From NCBI GenBank assembly GCA_945957135.1, contig CAMFLK010000011.1:1-34178 (forward strand): a stretch of 34,178 bases of DNA, given 5' to 3'. Made by a program: the position numbers and the translations under genes. Below, piece by piece: positions 16,515-25,314 of this stretch. The stretch comes from an uncultured Rhodospirillales bacterium (lineage in GTDB: Bacteria; Pseudomonadota; Alphaproteobacteria; Acetobacterales; Acetobacteraceae). Position 1 is the first letter of the stretch, and every line of letters starts with the position of its first letter. Below the pieces are notes generated by a model, which was not told where the DNA came from, ran no database searches, and worked only from the letters and a program-made list of their open reading frames with translations.

Positions 16515-17695
16515 GCATGCTCGGCCGCCTTCGCACCCTATTTGCTGGCCCCGTGGAGAAGCGCAGCGCATTGGGCGGGTGGGAAGGCGCCTTCCTGCCC
16601 ATGGCGACAGCCTCCGGCATGCCGGTCAACCCGACCATGGCGGAAAACCTGTCGGCGAGCCTCGCATGTATCAGCGTGATCGCCACGGGCATGGCCAGCC
16701 TTCCAGCCTATGTCTATCGCCGTGCCGGTGGGGTCCGCACCGAGGCGCCCACCCATCCCGTGACGCGCCTAATTCGCGCACCGAACCCGCATCAGACCTG
16801 GCCCGATATGGTGGAGTGGATGATGGGCCAGGTGCTGCTGCGGGGGAACGCCTTGCTCGCCATCGATTCGGATGGTGCTGGCCGCCCGGTCGCCCTGTGG
16901 CCGATCCCTTGGCAGAACGTGCAGCCGATGCTGCTGGCCAGCGGGCGCCTCGCGTATGACGTGGTGGCCTACACCAATCCTTGGGGCGGGGCGGGCCAAC
17001 CGCGCCGCCTGCTCTCCGGCGAGGTGTTCCACCTGAAGGATCGCAGCGATGACGGGCTGATCGGCCGGTCGCGCATCAGCCGAGCCCCGGAGACGATAGG
17101 CAACGCCCTGGCCCTGCAAAACTGGACCGGCAGCATGTGGCTGAACGGCGCCACCCCGGCCGGCGTTCTGAGCTTCGCCAACTCGCTGAACCCGGAGCAA
17201 TACAACCGTATCCGGGAAAGCTTCACCGAGAAGTTCACCGGCACGTGGAACGCCCGCCGCCCCCTCATCCTCGAGCAGGGCGCGCAGTGGCAAAGCGTGT
17301 CTGTCAGCCCGGAGGATGCGGAGGTGCTGGCATCTCGCCGTTTCACCGTGGAGGAGCTGGCCCGCCTCTTCCAGGTGCCCCCGCCGCTGATCCAGGACTA
17401 CAGCCGCAACACCTTCACCAACGCGGCCACGGCGGGCTTGTGGTTCGCGCAGTTCACCCTGGCACCCTGGGCAACGAAGATCGAAGCCGAATTTCGGCGA
17501 GCCCTGTTCTCCAGCGGCACCTATGAGCTGGAGATCGACCTGTCAGGCCTGATGCGGGGAGACTACACCGCCAGGTGGGCCGCCTATGCCGTGGCGATCG
17601 ACAAGGGCATCCTGACGCCCGACGAAATCCGCGAGGCTGAGGGTTACAACCCTCGTGGCACGGTGCCAGCACCCGGCGAGGCTGAGGCGGCCTGA
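16511..17695 (+). CDS. HK97-type phage portal protein
   Basis: 394 residues, normal for the HK97 gp3-like portal that forms the dodecameric DNA entry ring. Typical stretches are LSASLACISVIATGMASLPAYVYRR, the PNPHQTWPDMVEWMMGQVLLRGNAL block, LKDRSDDGLIGRSRI, and FTVEELARLFQVPPPLIQD with NTFTNAATAGLWFAQFTLAPW near the C-terminus. TGATG overlap with the AlpA-like gene means the head module is directly joined to the integration module, with no head-tail connector, tail completion or tail genes between. Confidence 0.95.
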   Translation: MSMLGRLRTLFAGPVEKRSALGGWEGAFLPMATASGMPVNPTMAENLSASLACISVIATGMASLPAYVYRRAGGVRTEAPTHPVTRLIRAPNPHQTWPDMVEWMMGQVLLRGNALLAIDSDGAGRPVALWPIPWQNVQPMLLASGRLAYDVVAYTNPWGGAGQPRRLLSGEVFHLKDRSDDGLIGRSRISRAPETIGNALALQNWTGSMWLNGATPAGVLSFANSLNPEQYNRIRESFTEKFTGTWNARRPLILEQGAQWQSVSVSPEDAEVLASRRFTVEELARLFQVPPPLIQDYSRNTFTNAATAGLWFAQFTLAPWATKIEAEFRRALFSSGTYELEIDLSGLMRGDYTARWAAYAVAIDKGILTPDEIREAEGYNPRGTVPAPGEAEAA

Positions 17696-17928
17696 TGCGC
17701 GACAAGAGCACCCTTCCCGGCTGGCCGCTGATCCTGCGTCGGGAAGATGCCGCGGCCTATCTCAGCCTTTCGCCTTCGACGCTGGACGCGGAGGTGAAGG
17801 CCGGGCGCATCCCCGGCCCGGTCAGGATCACCGAAAGCCTCAAGGGCTGGCATCGCCGCATGCTGGACGCCTGGGCGGACGATCGCGGCGCCGACGCGGA
17901 TCGCAGCGATTGGCGCGATCTAGAATGA
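17695..17928 (+). CDS. AlpA-like / excisionase-type DNA-binding protein
   Basis: 77-residue protein with a MerR/AlpA-type winged helix: LRREDAAAYLSLSPSTLDAEVKAGRIPGPV, a helix-turn-helix at about 15-40. AlpA-like proteins control integration and excision and act as master activators in Gram-negative PICIs. It overlaps both the portal stop (TGATG) and the integrase start (ATGA). It could act as a recombination directionality factor at the GTCCCAC sites beside the att cores. Excisionase versus activator cannot be decided from sequence. Confidence 0.85.
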   Translation: MRDKSTLPGWPLILRREDAAAYLSLSPSTLDAEVKAGRIPGPVRITESLKGWHRRMLDAWADDRGADADRSDWRDLE

Positions 17929-19130
17929 TCACCGTGCCGGTCCGCTACCCGCACGTGGTCCGCGACACTGACCGTCACGGCAATGTGCGCGTTTACCTCC
18001 GGCTGCCTGGCCAGGTGAAAATCCGCCTGCGCGAATTGCCGGGCACGGCCGCCTTCGATGCGGAGTATCGCCGCGCGATCGCGGTCGGGGCGCCGGTGAA
18101 GGCACCAGCAAAAGGCGAGGTGCGGCCCGGCAGCATCAATGCGCTCTGCGTCGCCTACTTTGCCAGTGCCGAATTCAAACGGATGACGCCACGCTCCCAA
18201 CGGGTTCGCCGGCTTATCTTGGACAAGTTCCGCGCCGACTACGGCAACAGGTCCGCTGCCCAGCTCCAACCGTCTCACCTTCGCCGGATCATGGATGCAA
18301 AGGTGGACACGCCGGAAGCTGCCAACGGGTTGCTCAAGGCGCTTCGGGCGGTGTTTGCCGCAGCCATCGTGCGCGACCTTCTTTCCGACAACCCCGCGCT
18401 GCGCGTGCCCTATCTGCCGCCGAAGCGGCCCGACGGCTTTCACGCCTGGACCGTGGAAGAGGTGGCCAAATTCGAGGCACGCTGGCCGATCGGCAGCGTG
18501 CCGCGTCTCGCTCTTGCTTTGCTGCTCTTCACCGGCCAGCGCCGCAGCGATGTGGTGCAGTTGGGCAAGCAGCACGAACGGAACGGCTGGTTGCATTTCA
18601 CCCAGACGAAGAACCGGACCCGCAAGCCGGTTCGGCTTGAGCTGCCCATCGTGGCGGAGCTGCGCCGCATCATTGACGCGACCCCCTCGGGTGACCTCGC
18701 GTATCTGACCAGCGAGCGCGGGACGCCCTATTCGGCCGAAACGTTTGGCAACGCCTTCCGCAAATGGTGCCGCCAAGCTGGGCTGCCTCAGTGCTCACCC
18801 CATGGCCTGAGAAAGGCGGCCGCTTCGCGCCTGGCGGAGAGCGGCGCCAGCGCCATGGAAATCGCCGCCGTCACCGGCCACCGCACGCTTAAGGAAGTGG
18901 CCCGCTACACCCAAGCGGCGCAACAGCGCGTGATGGCCGAGGCCGCTCTTACGCGCCTATCCGGCCCGCTGCCGGAACAAGAAAAGTCCCACCAAAGCGC
19001 GGCAACGCTCGGGTGGGACGAAAATGCACGTCAACCCATTGAAACCAAAGGACCAGTCAAATGGATGGTGCCCAGGGGCGGAATCGAACCACCGACACTG
19101 CGATTTTCAGTCGCATGCTCTACCAACTGA
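17925..19130 (+). CDS. int: Tyrosine integrase, C-terminus running into attR and antisense tRNA-Phe
   Basis: 401-residue phage integrase. An N-terminal arm-binding region is followed by a SAM-like core-binding domain (INALCVAYFASAEFKRMTP to VRRLILDKF) and the catalytic domain with R206 (TGQRRSD), H293-x-x-R296 (HGLRK), H319 (TGHRT) and nucleophile Y328 (ARYTQ). The last 21 codons (from MVPRGGIEPP) cross the att core and read the complement of tRNA-Phe. In the excised circle the frame would instead end shortly after the core with LKKRP and a TAA (8826-8828). ATG overlaps the AlpA-like stop. It integrates the island into tRNA-Phe. Confidence 0.95.
   Translation: MITVPVRYPHVVRDTDRHGNVRVYLRLPGQVKIRLRELPGTAAFDAEYRRAIAVGAPVKAPAKGEVRPGSINALCVAYFASAEFKRMTPRSQRVRRLILDKFRADYGNRSAAQLQPSHLRRIMDAKVDTPEAANGLLKALRAVFAAAIVRDLLSDNPALRVPYLPPKRPDGFHAWTVEEVAKFEARWPIGSVPRLALALLLFTGQRRSDVVQLGKQHERNGWLHFTQTKNRTRKPVRLELPIVAELRRIIDATPSGDLAYLTSERGTPYSAETFGNAFRKWCRQAGLPQCSPHGLRKAAASRLAESGASAMEIAAVTGHRTLKEVARYTQAAQQRVMAEAALTRLSGPLPEQEKSHQSAATLGWDENARQPIETKGPVKWMVPRGGIEPPTLRFSVACSTN
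18985..19019. promoter_or_regulatory. Inverted pair of GTCCCACC sites near attR
   Basis: GTCCCACC at 18986-18993 and GGTGGGAC at 19012-19019 form an 8-bp inverted repeat with an 18-nt spacer, 45 nt inside the attR core and within the integrase 3' coding end. They share the 7-mer GTCCCAC with the pair beside attL. Candidate integrase arm sites or AlpA/Xis sites; an RNA hairpin at the end of int mRNA is an alternative. Confidence 0.5.
19064..19081. repeat. attR core (18-bp direct repeat, tRNA 3' end)
   Basis: Identical to 8792-8809. It contains the CCA end, discriminator and 3' acceptor strand of tRNA-Phe, so the tRNA gene is restored intact after integration. Confidence 0.93.
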
Positions 19131-19141
19131 GCTACCTGGGC
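19066..19141 (-). tRNA. tRNA-Phe (GAA)
   Basis: 76 nt with encoded CCA. The acceptor stem GCCCAGG/CCTGGGC is fully paired, the D stem is GCTC/GAGC, the anticodon stem TGCGA/TCGCA encloses loop CTGAAAA with anticodon GAA, and the T stem GGTGG/CCGCC carries loop TTCGATT. It is the attachment site of the island; all cloverleaf positions remain intact. Confidence 0.98.
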
Positions 19142-19195
19142 ATCGCGGGACGGGCCCGGTTGGGTGCGCGGATGTAGCCCAGAGGCGGCGGCGGA

Positions 19196-19372
19196 TCAAC
19201 CCGGCAAATTGCCCTCGTCCTCGTCCGGCGGCGGCGTGGCGGGGATGGCGTAGCCTTCGGTCAGCCAGCGGCCGAGATCGATGTCGGCACAACGGGCGGA
19301 GCAGAAGGGGCGGAAGCGGGCGGTTGGCGGCTTGCCGCAGATCGGGCACGGGCGGGCCATGGGATCAGCCAT
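19196..19372 (-). CDS. yacG: DNA gyrase inhibitor YacG-type zinc protein
   Basis: 58-residue zinc-ribbon protein with C9-x-x-C12 (CPICGKP) and C24-x-x-x-C28 ([15 protein letters not shown]), the YacG signature, and an acidic tail. YacG of E. coli binds GyrB and inhibits gyrase. The ATG at 19372 overlaps the RNase gene stop by 8 nt and has GGAG upstream; a second ATG at 19360 would give 54 residues. It follows the maf-rng pair, a common arrangement in alphaproteobacteria. Confidence 0.9.
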   Translation of the reverse strand: MADPMARPCPICGKPPTARFRPFCSARCADIDLGRWLTEGYAIPATPPPDEDEGNLPG

Positions 19373-20462
19373 GCGGGGGTGTCTCCAGCCGCCACGCGCC
19401 AAGCGGCAGGGCGGGGTCCAGATGGATCGGCAGGGAGCGGCCGGCGCGGGCGGCGATGGCGGCAAGCGCGGTTGGGTCGGCCTGCAGGGCGGCGGTGACA
19501 TCGGCGGCGGCGCGAAGATGCGGCAGCACGGCGGGGGTGGCGGCGATGGCGTCGGCCGCTTCGCGCAGGGCGCGCAGCCCGGCGGCGTGGGGGCCGGCGA
19601 GCAGCTCATGCAGCGGGGCGTGGCCGCGCGGACGCAGGATTTCGGCGAGGCCGAGGGCGGAAAAGCCGAGGAAGCGGGCAGCCACGGGGTCGGCGGCGAG
19701 GGCCTGGGCCAGTTCGGGGCCGAGCGCCTGGCGCCGCTTCGCCGACAGCCCGGCGAAATCGACCACGATGGCGCCGGCCAGGTTGCGCAGGCGGATCTGG
19801 CGGGCGAGTTCGGGGATGATCGCGCGGTTGCCGGCGAGATGCGCGCCGGTCTTGCCGCGCCGCGCCGCCGCGCCGCCGGCGAGGTCGATGTCGATGGCGG
19901 TCAGCGCGGGGGTGGGATGAACGGAGAGCCGCGCGCCGCCGGGCAGTTCGGCCTCCGGCGCGGCGAGGGCGGCGAGCTGGTCCTCCAGCGCGTCGTCGAA
20001 GGCACGGCGCACCAGGGCGAGTCGCGCGCCGAGATGGGGGCGAAGCGTGGCGAGGTGGGCCGCGTCGTCGATGGCGATGGGTGCCTCGGGATGCAGGGCG
20101 GCGAGGCGTTCCACCGCGTCCGGCCCGCGCCGCACCAGCCCGACGGGGCCGGCGGCAACGCCTTCCGTCGCCGCGGTCAGCCGCGGCCCCTTGCCGCCCT
20201 GGGCGGCGCGGGTGATGCGGAGCGCGAGCACCTGCCCCTCGCTGGCCCCGGCGCCGCCGGCGCTGTCCGGCAGGAAGCCCTCCGCCCCGGCCAAGGCCAC
20301 GAAACACCCCGCCAGCGCCGGCACGCGCGCGGTGACGCGGCCGCGATGCAGGTCGCCCACGTCGTCGGCGCCGGGGCGGGAGAGGGCGAAATCCACCAGC
20401 CGGCCGCCTTCCACCGCCGCCGCCCGGACCTCACCGGGACTGACGGAAGCCCATATCTTCAC
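19365..20462 (-). CDS. Short RNase E/G-family ribonuclease
   Basis: 365 residues, clearly shorter than RNase G (about 490). An S1-like N-terminal part ([21 protein letters not shown]) is followed by the DNase I-like catalytic domain with the two metal-binding aspartates D191 ([11 protein letters not shown]) and D235 ([10 protein letters not shown]), 44 residues apart as against 43 in E. coli RNase E. The zinc-link CPxC and small domain that mediate tetramers are absent. The GTG start overlaps the maf stop (GTGA). It probably acts in rRNA or mRNA processing as a monomer or dimer. Confidence 0.82.
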   Translation of the reverse strand: MKIWASVSPGEVRAAAVEGGRLVDFALSRPGADDVGDLHRGRVTARVPALAGCFVALAGAEGFLPDSAGGAGASEGQVLALRITRAAQGGKGPRLTAATEGVAAGPVGLVRRGPDAVERLAALHPEAPIAIDDAAHLATLRPHLGARLALVRRAFDDALEDQLAALAAPEAELPGGARLSVHPTPALTAIDIDLAGGAAARRGKTGAHLAGNRAIIPELARQIRLRNLAGAIVVDFAGLSAKRRQALGPELAQALAADPVAARFLGFSALGLAEILRPRGHAPLHELLAGPHAAGLRALREAADAIAATPAVLPHLRAAADVTAALQADPTALAAIAARAGRSLPIHLDPALPLGAWRLETPPHG

Positions 20463-21031
20463 GGCAGCCCATACCCGAGGCCGCGCAGCAGCTGCGCCGT
20501 CTCGAACAGCGGCAGGCCGACCACGTTGGAATGGCTGCCGGAGAGGAAGCGCACATGCGCCGCCGCGCGGCCCTGGATGGCGTAGCCACCGGCCTTGCCG
20601 CGCCACTCACCGCTGGCGAGATAAGCGTCGATCTGCGCCGCGGTCAGCCGCGCGAAGGTGACGGCGCTGACGCAGACCCGCTCCGCCACCCGCCCATCCG
20701 GCCCCGCCACCACCACGGCGGTGATCACGCTGTGCCGGCGGCCGGAGAGCAGCGTGAGGCAGGCGCGGGCCTGCTCGAGCGTTTCCGCCTTGGGCAGCAC
20801 GCGCCGGCCGCAGCCCACCACCGTGTCCGCGGCGAGAACGAAGGCGCCGGGCACCCGGGCAGCGGCGCATTTCGCCCGCGCCAGGCGCTGGGCGAGCGGA
20901 CGGGGCAGTTCATCGGTGCCGGGCGTTTCATCGATATCGGTGGCGACCACCTGATCGGGGGTCACGCCGATCTGCGCGAGCAGGGCCAGCCGCCGCGGGC
21001 TGGCGGAGGCGAGAATCAGGCGAGGCGTCAC
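20459..21031 (-). CDS. maf: Maf-family nucleotide pyrophosphatase
   Basis: 190-residue house-cleaning enzyme that hydrolyses non-canonical or modified nucleoside triphosphates to monophosphates. Motifs are ASASPRR at 8-14, the catalytic AADTVV with D69, and the GKAGGYAIQGRA block near 145-157. GTG start 16 nt after the infA stop. Whether it is of the dTTP/UTP (YhdE) or m7GTP (YceF) type is not settled by these motifs. Confidence 0.92.
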   Translation of the reverse strand: MTPRLILASASPRRLALLAQIGVTPDQVVATDIDETPGTDELPRPLAQRLARAKCAAARVPGAFVLAADTVVGCGRRVLPKAETLEQARACLTLLSGRRHSVITAVVVAGPDGRVAERVCVSAVTFARLTAAQIDAYLASGEWRGKAGGYAIQGRAAAHVRFLSGSHSNVVGLPLFETAQLLRGLGYGLP

Positions 21032-21047
21032 TTGAACCGGCCAAGGC

Positions 21048-21266
21048 TTACTTGAATCGAAACGTGATCCGGCCCTTGGTGAGGTCGTACGGCGTCATTT
21101 CCACGTTCACCCGGTCGCCGGCGAGAACGCGGATGCGGTTCTTGCGCATCTTGCCGCTGGTATGGGCGAGGATGCTGTGCTCGTTGTCCAGCTTCACCCG
21201 GAACATGGCGTTGGGGAGCAACTCCATCACCGTTCCGCTGAATTCGATCATGTCTTCTTTGGACAT
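21048..21266 (-). CDS. infA: Translation initiation factor IF-1
   Basis: 72-residue OB-fold protein, [20 protein letters not shown] through [14 protein letters not shown], nearly invariant among bacteria. It binds the ribosomal A site during initiation. It sits between hisD and maf on the same strand; the 58-nt gap to hisD may hold its own promoter, but nothing clear is seen. Confidence 0.98.
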   Translation of the reverse strand: MSKEDMIEFSGTVMELLPNAMFRVKLDNEHSILAHTSGKMRKNRIRVLAGDRVNVEMTPYDLTKGRITFRFK

Positions 21267-21324
21267 CAGGTTCCTGTGTCGGTTGGCGGATGCGGCCGAA
21301 CCATGGGCATCGGCCGCCCCGAGG

Positions 21325-22638
21325 TCAAGAAATCCCGCGATCGCCCCGGCTGTTGCCGAGGCGGATCGCGATGCTGCGGCCATGCGCGTCCAGCCCCTCC
21401 GCCCCGGCCAGCGCGATGGCGGCGGGGCCGACCCGGGCCAGGGCGGCTTCGTCGGCCTGCACCCAGGTGGTGCGCTTGAGGAAGTCGAACACCGACAGGC
21501 CGGAGGCGAAGCGCGCCGTGCGGCCGGTGGGCAGCACATGGTTCGGGCCCGCCACATAATCCCCCAGCGCCTCCGGCGCAAACGCGCCGAGGAAGGCGGC
21601 CCCGGCGTGGCGGATGCGGGCGAAGATGCGCTCGGGCTCAGGCAGCATGATTTCCAGGTGCTCCGGAGCCAGCCGGTCCACCAGCACCACCGCCTCGTCC
21701 CAGTCGCGCACCAGGACGATCGCGCCATGCGCCCGCCAGGAGGCGCCGGCGATGGCGGCGCGCGGCAGGGTGGGGATTTCCGCGGCCACGGCCGCCGCCA
21801 CGGCACCGGCGAACGAAGCCGAATCGGTGATCAGGATGGCCTGCGCCGCCTCGTCGTGCTCGGCCTGGGCCAGCAGGTCGATGGCGACGTGGCGCGGGTC
21901 GTTGGCGGCGTCGGCCAGGATCACCACCTCGGACGGGCCGGCGATGGAATCGATGCCCACCCGGCCGAACACCTGGCGCTTGGCCTCCGCCACATAGGCG
22001 TTGCCCGGCCCGACGATGCGATCGACCGGGGCGATGCTCGCCGTGCCCCAGGCCAGCGCGGCCACCGCCTGCGCGCCGCCGACGCGGTAGATTTCCGCCA
22101 CCCCGGCCCGGCGCGCGGCGGCCAGCACCAGCGGGTTCAGCACGCCATCCGGCGCCGGCACGCACATCGCCACCCGCTCCACCCCGGCGGCGCGCGCCGG
22201 CAGCGCGTTCATCAGCACGGAGGAGGGATAGGCCGCCTTGCCGCCGGGCACGTACAGCCCCACCGCGTCGAGCGGCGACCAGCGCATGCCCGTGGTGACC
22301 CCCTCGGCATCGGTCATCCGCAAATCCCGCGGCAGTTGCGCGCGATGGAACGCCTCGATGCGCGCGGCGGCCGAATCGAGCGCCGCCATCAACGAAGGCG
22401 GGATGGACTCCACCGCCGCGTCGATCTCGTCGGCGCCGATGCGCAGCTGGGCGGGCGCGAGCCGCACCCGGTCGAACCGGTCGGTGTAGTCGCACAGCGC
22501 CGCATCGCCACGCGCCCGTACTTCCGCGATGATCTCCGCCACCGCCGTGTCCACGCGCGCGGTGGTCTCGCGGGCCTGGTCGAGCAGCGCGGTGAAATCC
22601 CGCTCGAAATCCGGCGACCCCGTATCGAGCCGCTTCAT
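21325..22638 (-). CDS. hisD: Histidinol dehydrogenase
   Basis: 437-residue zinc- and NAD-dependent enzyme for the last two oxidation steps of histidine synthesis. Conserved segments: [77 protein letters not shown], the catalytic PEHLEIM, and [18 protein letters not shown] 22638 chosen, leaving 7 nt after the hisG stop; an in-frame TTG at 22656 would overlap hisG by 11 nt and add six residues. Confidence 0.97.
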   Translation of the reverse strand: MKRLDTGSPDFERDFTALLDQARETTARVDTAVAEIIAEVRARGDAALCDYTDRFDRVRLAPAQLRIGADEIDAAVESIPPSLMAALDSAAARIEAFHRAQLPRDLRMTDAEGVTTGMRWSPLDAVGLYVPGGKAAYPSSVLMNALPARAAGVERVAMCVPAPDGVLNPLVLAAARRAGVAEIYRVGGAQAVAALAWGTASIAPVDRIVGPGNAYVAEAKRQVFGRVGIDSIAGPSEVVILADAANDPRHVAIDLLAQAEHDEAAQAILITDSASFAGAVAAAVAAEIPTLPRAAIAGASWRAHGAIVLVRDWDEAVVLVDRLAPEHLEIMLPEPERIFARIRHAGAAFLGAFAPEALGDYVAGPNHVLPTGRTARFASGLSVFDFLKRTTWVQADEAALARVGPAAIALAGAEGLDAHGRSIAIRLGNSRGDRGIS

Positions 22639-22645
22639 CCCGTCT

Positions 22646-23341
22646 TCACGCTTCAAGGAGGGCCGCGCGGAAGCGGGCGATCCAGGCGCCGATCTGCTCG
22701 GGCCGCGTCTTCAGCGCCGTGCGGTTGACGATCAGCCGGCTGGTAATCGGCGCGATCACCTCCGTCTCCACCAGCCCGTTGGCCTTCAGCGTGGAGCCGG
22801 TGGCGACGAGGTCGATGATCTGCCGGGTCAGCCCCAGCCCGGGCGCCAGCTCCATCGCGCCGTTCAGATGCACCACGTCGGCATGCACGCCGCGCGCGGC
22901 GTAGTGGCGGCGGGCGATGTTGGGGTATTTCGTCGCCACCCGCACGCGCGACCAGGTGCGCGGATCGTCGGTGCCCGCCGTGGCCGCCGGCTCGGCGATG
23001 GACACCCGGCAGGCGCCGATGCCGAGGTCGAGCGGCGCGTAGATTTCCGGATAGTCGAACTCCATCAGCACGTCGGCCCCGCAGATGCCCAGCTGGGCGG
23101 CGCCGAAGGCCACGAAGGTCGCCACGTCGAACGGGCGCACGCGCACCACGTCCAGGTCGGGGTCCTCGGTGGGGAAGCGCAGCAGGCGGCTGTCCTCGTC
23201 GGCATAGTCCGGATGCGGCGTGATGCCCGCGCGCGCCAGCAAGGGCCCGCATTCCCCGAGGATGCGGCCCTTGGGCAAGGCGAGGATCAGCTTGCCGTCG
23301 AGCTCCGGCTCGAGGGCGGCGGCCCGTGCGTGGGCGGTCAT
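22646..23341 (-). CDS. hisG: ATP phosphoribosyltransferase, short form
   Basis: 231 residues, catalytic subunit of the first committed step of histidine synthesis. Blocks: [12 protein letters not shown], the [26 protein letters not shown] region, and the phosphate-binding [14 protein letters not shown] near 185. It lacks the C-terminal regulatory ACT-like domain of the long form, so it should need HisZ, which is not in this window. ATG at 23341 with GGAG upstream; an earlier ATG at 23371 looks spurious. Confidence 0.96.
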   Translation of the reverse strand: MTAHARAAALEPELDGKLILALPKGRILGECGPLLARAGITPHPDYADEDSRLLRFPTEDPDLDVVRVRPFDVATFVAFGAAQLGICGADVLMEFDYPEIYAPLDLGIGACRVSIAEPAATAGTDDPRTWSRVRVATKYPNIARRHYAARGVHADVVHLNGAMELAPGLGLTRQIIDLVATGSTLKANGLVETEVIAPITSRLIVNRTALKTRPEQIGAWIARFRAALLEA

Positions 23342-23399
23342 CGGCACTCCGGCGTTGCAGTGGGCAGCCACTACACCGCGCGGGCCGGCGGCGGAAGGC

Positions 23400-24671
23400 T
23401 CAGCCGGGCAGACGTTCTATGTCGGCGCCGCAGGCGGCCAGCTTCTCCTCCACCGCCTCGTAGCCGCGGTCGAGGTGATAGACGCGGTTCACCACCGTCT
23501 CGCCGCGCGCCGCCAGCCCGGCCAGCACCAGCGAGACGGAGGCGCGCAGGTCGGTCGCCATCACCGGCGCGCCCGAAAGCTGCGGCACGCCGCGCACGAT
23601 GGCCGACGAGCCGTGCACGTTGATGCGCGCGCCCATGCGGTTCAGCTCCGGCACGTGCATGAACCGGTTCTCGAAGATCGTCTCGGTCAGCATCGCCGCG
23701 CCGTCGGAGACCGACATCAGCGCCATGAACTGGGCCTGCATGTCCGTGGGGAAGCCGGGATAGGGCTCGGTCATCACATCCGCGCCGTGCAGGCCGTTGA
23801 GGCGTCGGACGGTGATGCCGTCCTCCTGCTCGGTCATTTCCACGCCGGCTTCGGCCAGGCTCTGCGCCACCGCGCCGAGATGGGCCAGCCGCCCGCCGCG
23901 CAGATGCACGCTGCCGCCGGTGATGGCGGCGGCGCAGGCATAGGTGCCGGTCTCGATCCGGTCGGCGACGATCGGGTGGGTGGTGCCGTGCAGCCGGTCC
24001 ACCCCCTCGATGGTCAGCCGATCGGTGCCGATGCCGGCGATGCGGGCACCCATGGAGACCAGGCAGGCGGCGAGGTCGGAAATCTCCGGCTCGCGCGCGG
24101 CATTGGCGATCACCGTCTGCCCGTTGGCCAGGCACGCCGCCATCATCAGGTTCTCGGTGGCGCCGACGCTGGGGAACGGCATCAGGATGGTGGCCCCGCG
24201 CAGCCCGGCGGGCGCGGTGGCGGTGATGTAGCCGCCGTCGAGCGAGACGACGGCGCCCATCTGCTCCAGCCCCTTCAGGTGCAGATCGACCGGCCGCGTG
24301 CCGATGGAGCAGCCGCCGGGCAGCGACACCCGCGCCTCCCCCACTCGTGCCACCAGCGGGCCGAGCACCAGGATGGAGGCGCGCATCTTGCGCACGATGT
24401 CGTAGGGCGCCTCGGTGTTGGTGATGGGGCCGCCGATCGACAGCACCCGCCCGGCCTCGCCCTCGTTGTTCGGCTTCTCCACCGCCAGGCCGTGCTGCCG
24501 CAGCAGCGCCGTCATGGTGCGGATGTCCTCGAGCAGGGGCACGTTGGTGAGCACCACCCGCTCGTCCGTCAGCAGCCCCGCCGCCATCAGCGGCAGGCCG
24601 GCGTTCTTGGCGCCGCGGATGATGATCTCGCCGTGGAGCGGCCGGCCGCCGCGGATGCGAATCTTGTCCAT
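23400..24671 (-). CDS. murA: UDP-N-acetylglucosamine 1-carboxyvinyltransferase
   Basis: 423-residue enzyme for the first step of peptidoglycan precursor synthesis, transferring enolpyruvate from PEP to UDP-GlcNAc. Visible are K22-N23 near the substrate site, the catalytic cysteine C121 in [12 protein letters not shown] (hence fosfomycin-sensitive type), [15 protein letters not shown], and [14 protein letters not shown] near 305. It lies 18 nt downstream of dcd on the same strand, likely one transcript. Confidence 0.98.
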   Translation of the reverse strand: MDKIRIRGGRPLHGEIIIRGAKNAGLPLMAAGLLTDERVVLTNVPLLEDIRTMTALLRQHGLAVEKPNNEGEAGRVLSIGGPITNTEAPYDIVRKMRASILVLGPLVARVGEARVSLPGGCSIGTRPVDLHLKGLEQMGAVVSLDGGYITATAPAGLRGATILMPFPSVGATENLMMAACLANGQTVIANAAREPEISDLAACLVSMGARIAGIGTDRLTIEGVDRLHGTTHPIVADRIETGTYACAAAITGGSVHLRGGRLAHLGAVAQSLAEAGVEMTEQEDGITVRRLNGLHGADVMTEPYPGFPTDMQAQFMALMSVSDGAAMLTETIFENRFMHVPELNRMGARINVHGSSAIVRGVPQLSGAPVMATDLRASVSLVLAGLAARGETVVNRVYHLDRGYEAVEEKLAACGADIERLPG

Positions 24672-24689
24672 GTATCTTCTTACTCTACT

Positions 24690-25247
24690 TTAACCGAGCC
24701 GTGGAAGTGCCACACCACGTTGGCCCATGTATTTCCCGGCCTTGTCCGCGTAGCTGGTCTCGCAGGGCTGCTCGCCTTGCAGGAACAGGAACTGGCAAAT
24801 GCCCTCGAAGGCGTAGATCTTGGCTGGCAGCGGGGTGGTGTTGCTGATCTCGATGGTCACCTGCCCCTCCCATTCCGGCTCCAGCGGCGTCACATTCACG
24901 ATGATGCCGCAGCGCGCGTAGGTTGACTTGCCCAGGCACACCACCAGCACGTCGCGCGGAATGCGGAAATACTCGACCGTATGGGCCAGCGCGAAGCTGT
25001 TGGGCGGCACGATGCACACCGGCTGCTGGCGATCGACGAAGCTGTCGGGGCTGAACGCCTTGGGGTCCACCACCGCGGAATCGACATTGGTGAACACCTT
25101 GAACTGGTCGGACACCCGGGCGTCGTAGCCGTAGCTGGACAGGCCGTAGCTGATGACCCCCGCCCGCTTCTGCGTCTCCACGAACGGCTCGATCATGCCG
25201 CGCTCCAGCGCCATGCGCCGGATCCAGATGTCGGACATCACGGGCAT
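24690..25247 (-). CDS. dcd: dCTP deaminase
   Basis: 185-residue enzyme that converts dCTP to dUTP for dTMP synthesis. Signatures: [28 protein letters not shown] with the nucleotide-binding KSTYAR, and the catalytic glutamate region [18 protein letters not shown]; the C-terminus [14 protein letters not shown] closes over the triphosphate. ATG 25247 with AGGAAGG upstream; an internal ATG at 25238 is possible. A deaminase-like gene of a different superfamily lies close by, but the two are not homologous. Confidence 0.96.
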   Translation of the reverse strand: MPVMSDIWIRRMALERGMIEPFVETQKRAGVISYGLSSYGYDARVSDQFKVFTNVDSAVVDPKAFSPDSFVDRQQPVCIVPPNSFALAHTVEYFRIPRDVLVVCLGKSTYARCGIIVNVTPLEPEWEGQVTIEISNTTPLPAKIYAFEGICQFLFLQGEQPCETSYADKAGKYMGQRGVALPRLG

Positions 25248-25314
25248 GGCCGGGACCTTCCTGCTTTCCGTCGCGGCGGGGTCTAGCGGAGCGGGGCGGT
25301 GGCGTAAACAGGGG

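Larger units (their letters stand above)
8792..19081 (+). mobile_element. 10.3-kb integrated phage satellite-like island (cf-PICI-like) in tRNA-Phe
   Basis: The ends are defined by an exact 18-bp repeat, GATGGTGCCCAGGGGCGG, at 8792-8809 and 19064-19081; the right copy is the 3' end of tRNA-Phe. All genes run on the plus strand: unknown, VapE helicase, unknown, HNH, large terminase, unknowns, HK97 capsid, prohead protease, portal, AlpA-like, tyrosine integrase. There is replication, packaging, head and integration machinery but no tail, lysis or classical repressor gene. Known capsid-forming PICIs have this composition and size. Most junctions are 1-4 nt stop/start overlaps. The alternative is a decayed HK97-type prophage, but the head genes are intact and compactly arranged, with no tail remnants. 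Confidence 0.85.

Noticed and set aside
8792-19081. Gene transfer agent cluster
   Set aside because: GTA clusters encode tails and are not bounded by att repeats with an integrase; here tail genes are absent and att sites are clear.
19081-19130. MVPRGGIEPPTLRFSVACSTN as a meaningful protein motif
   Set aside because: It is the antisense translation of tRNA-Phe, a well-known database artefact; kept only as the literal frame end of the integrase in the integrated state.
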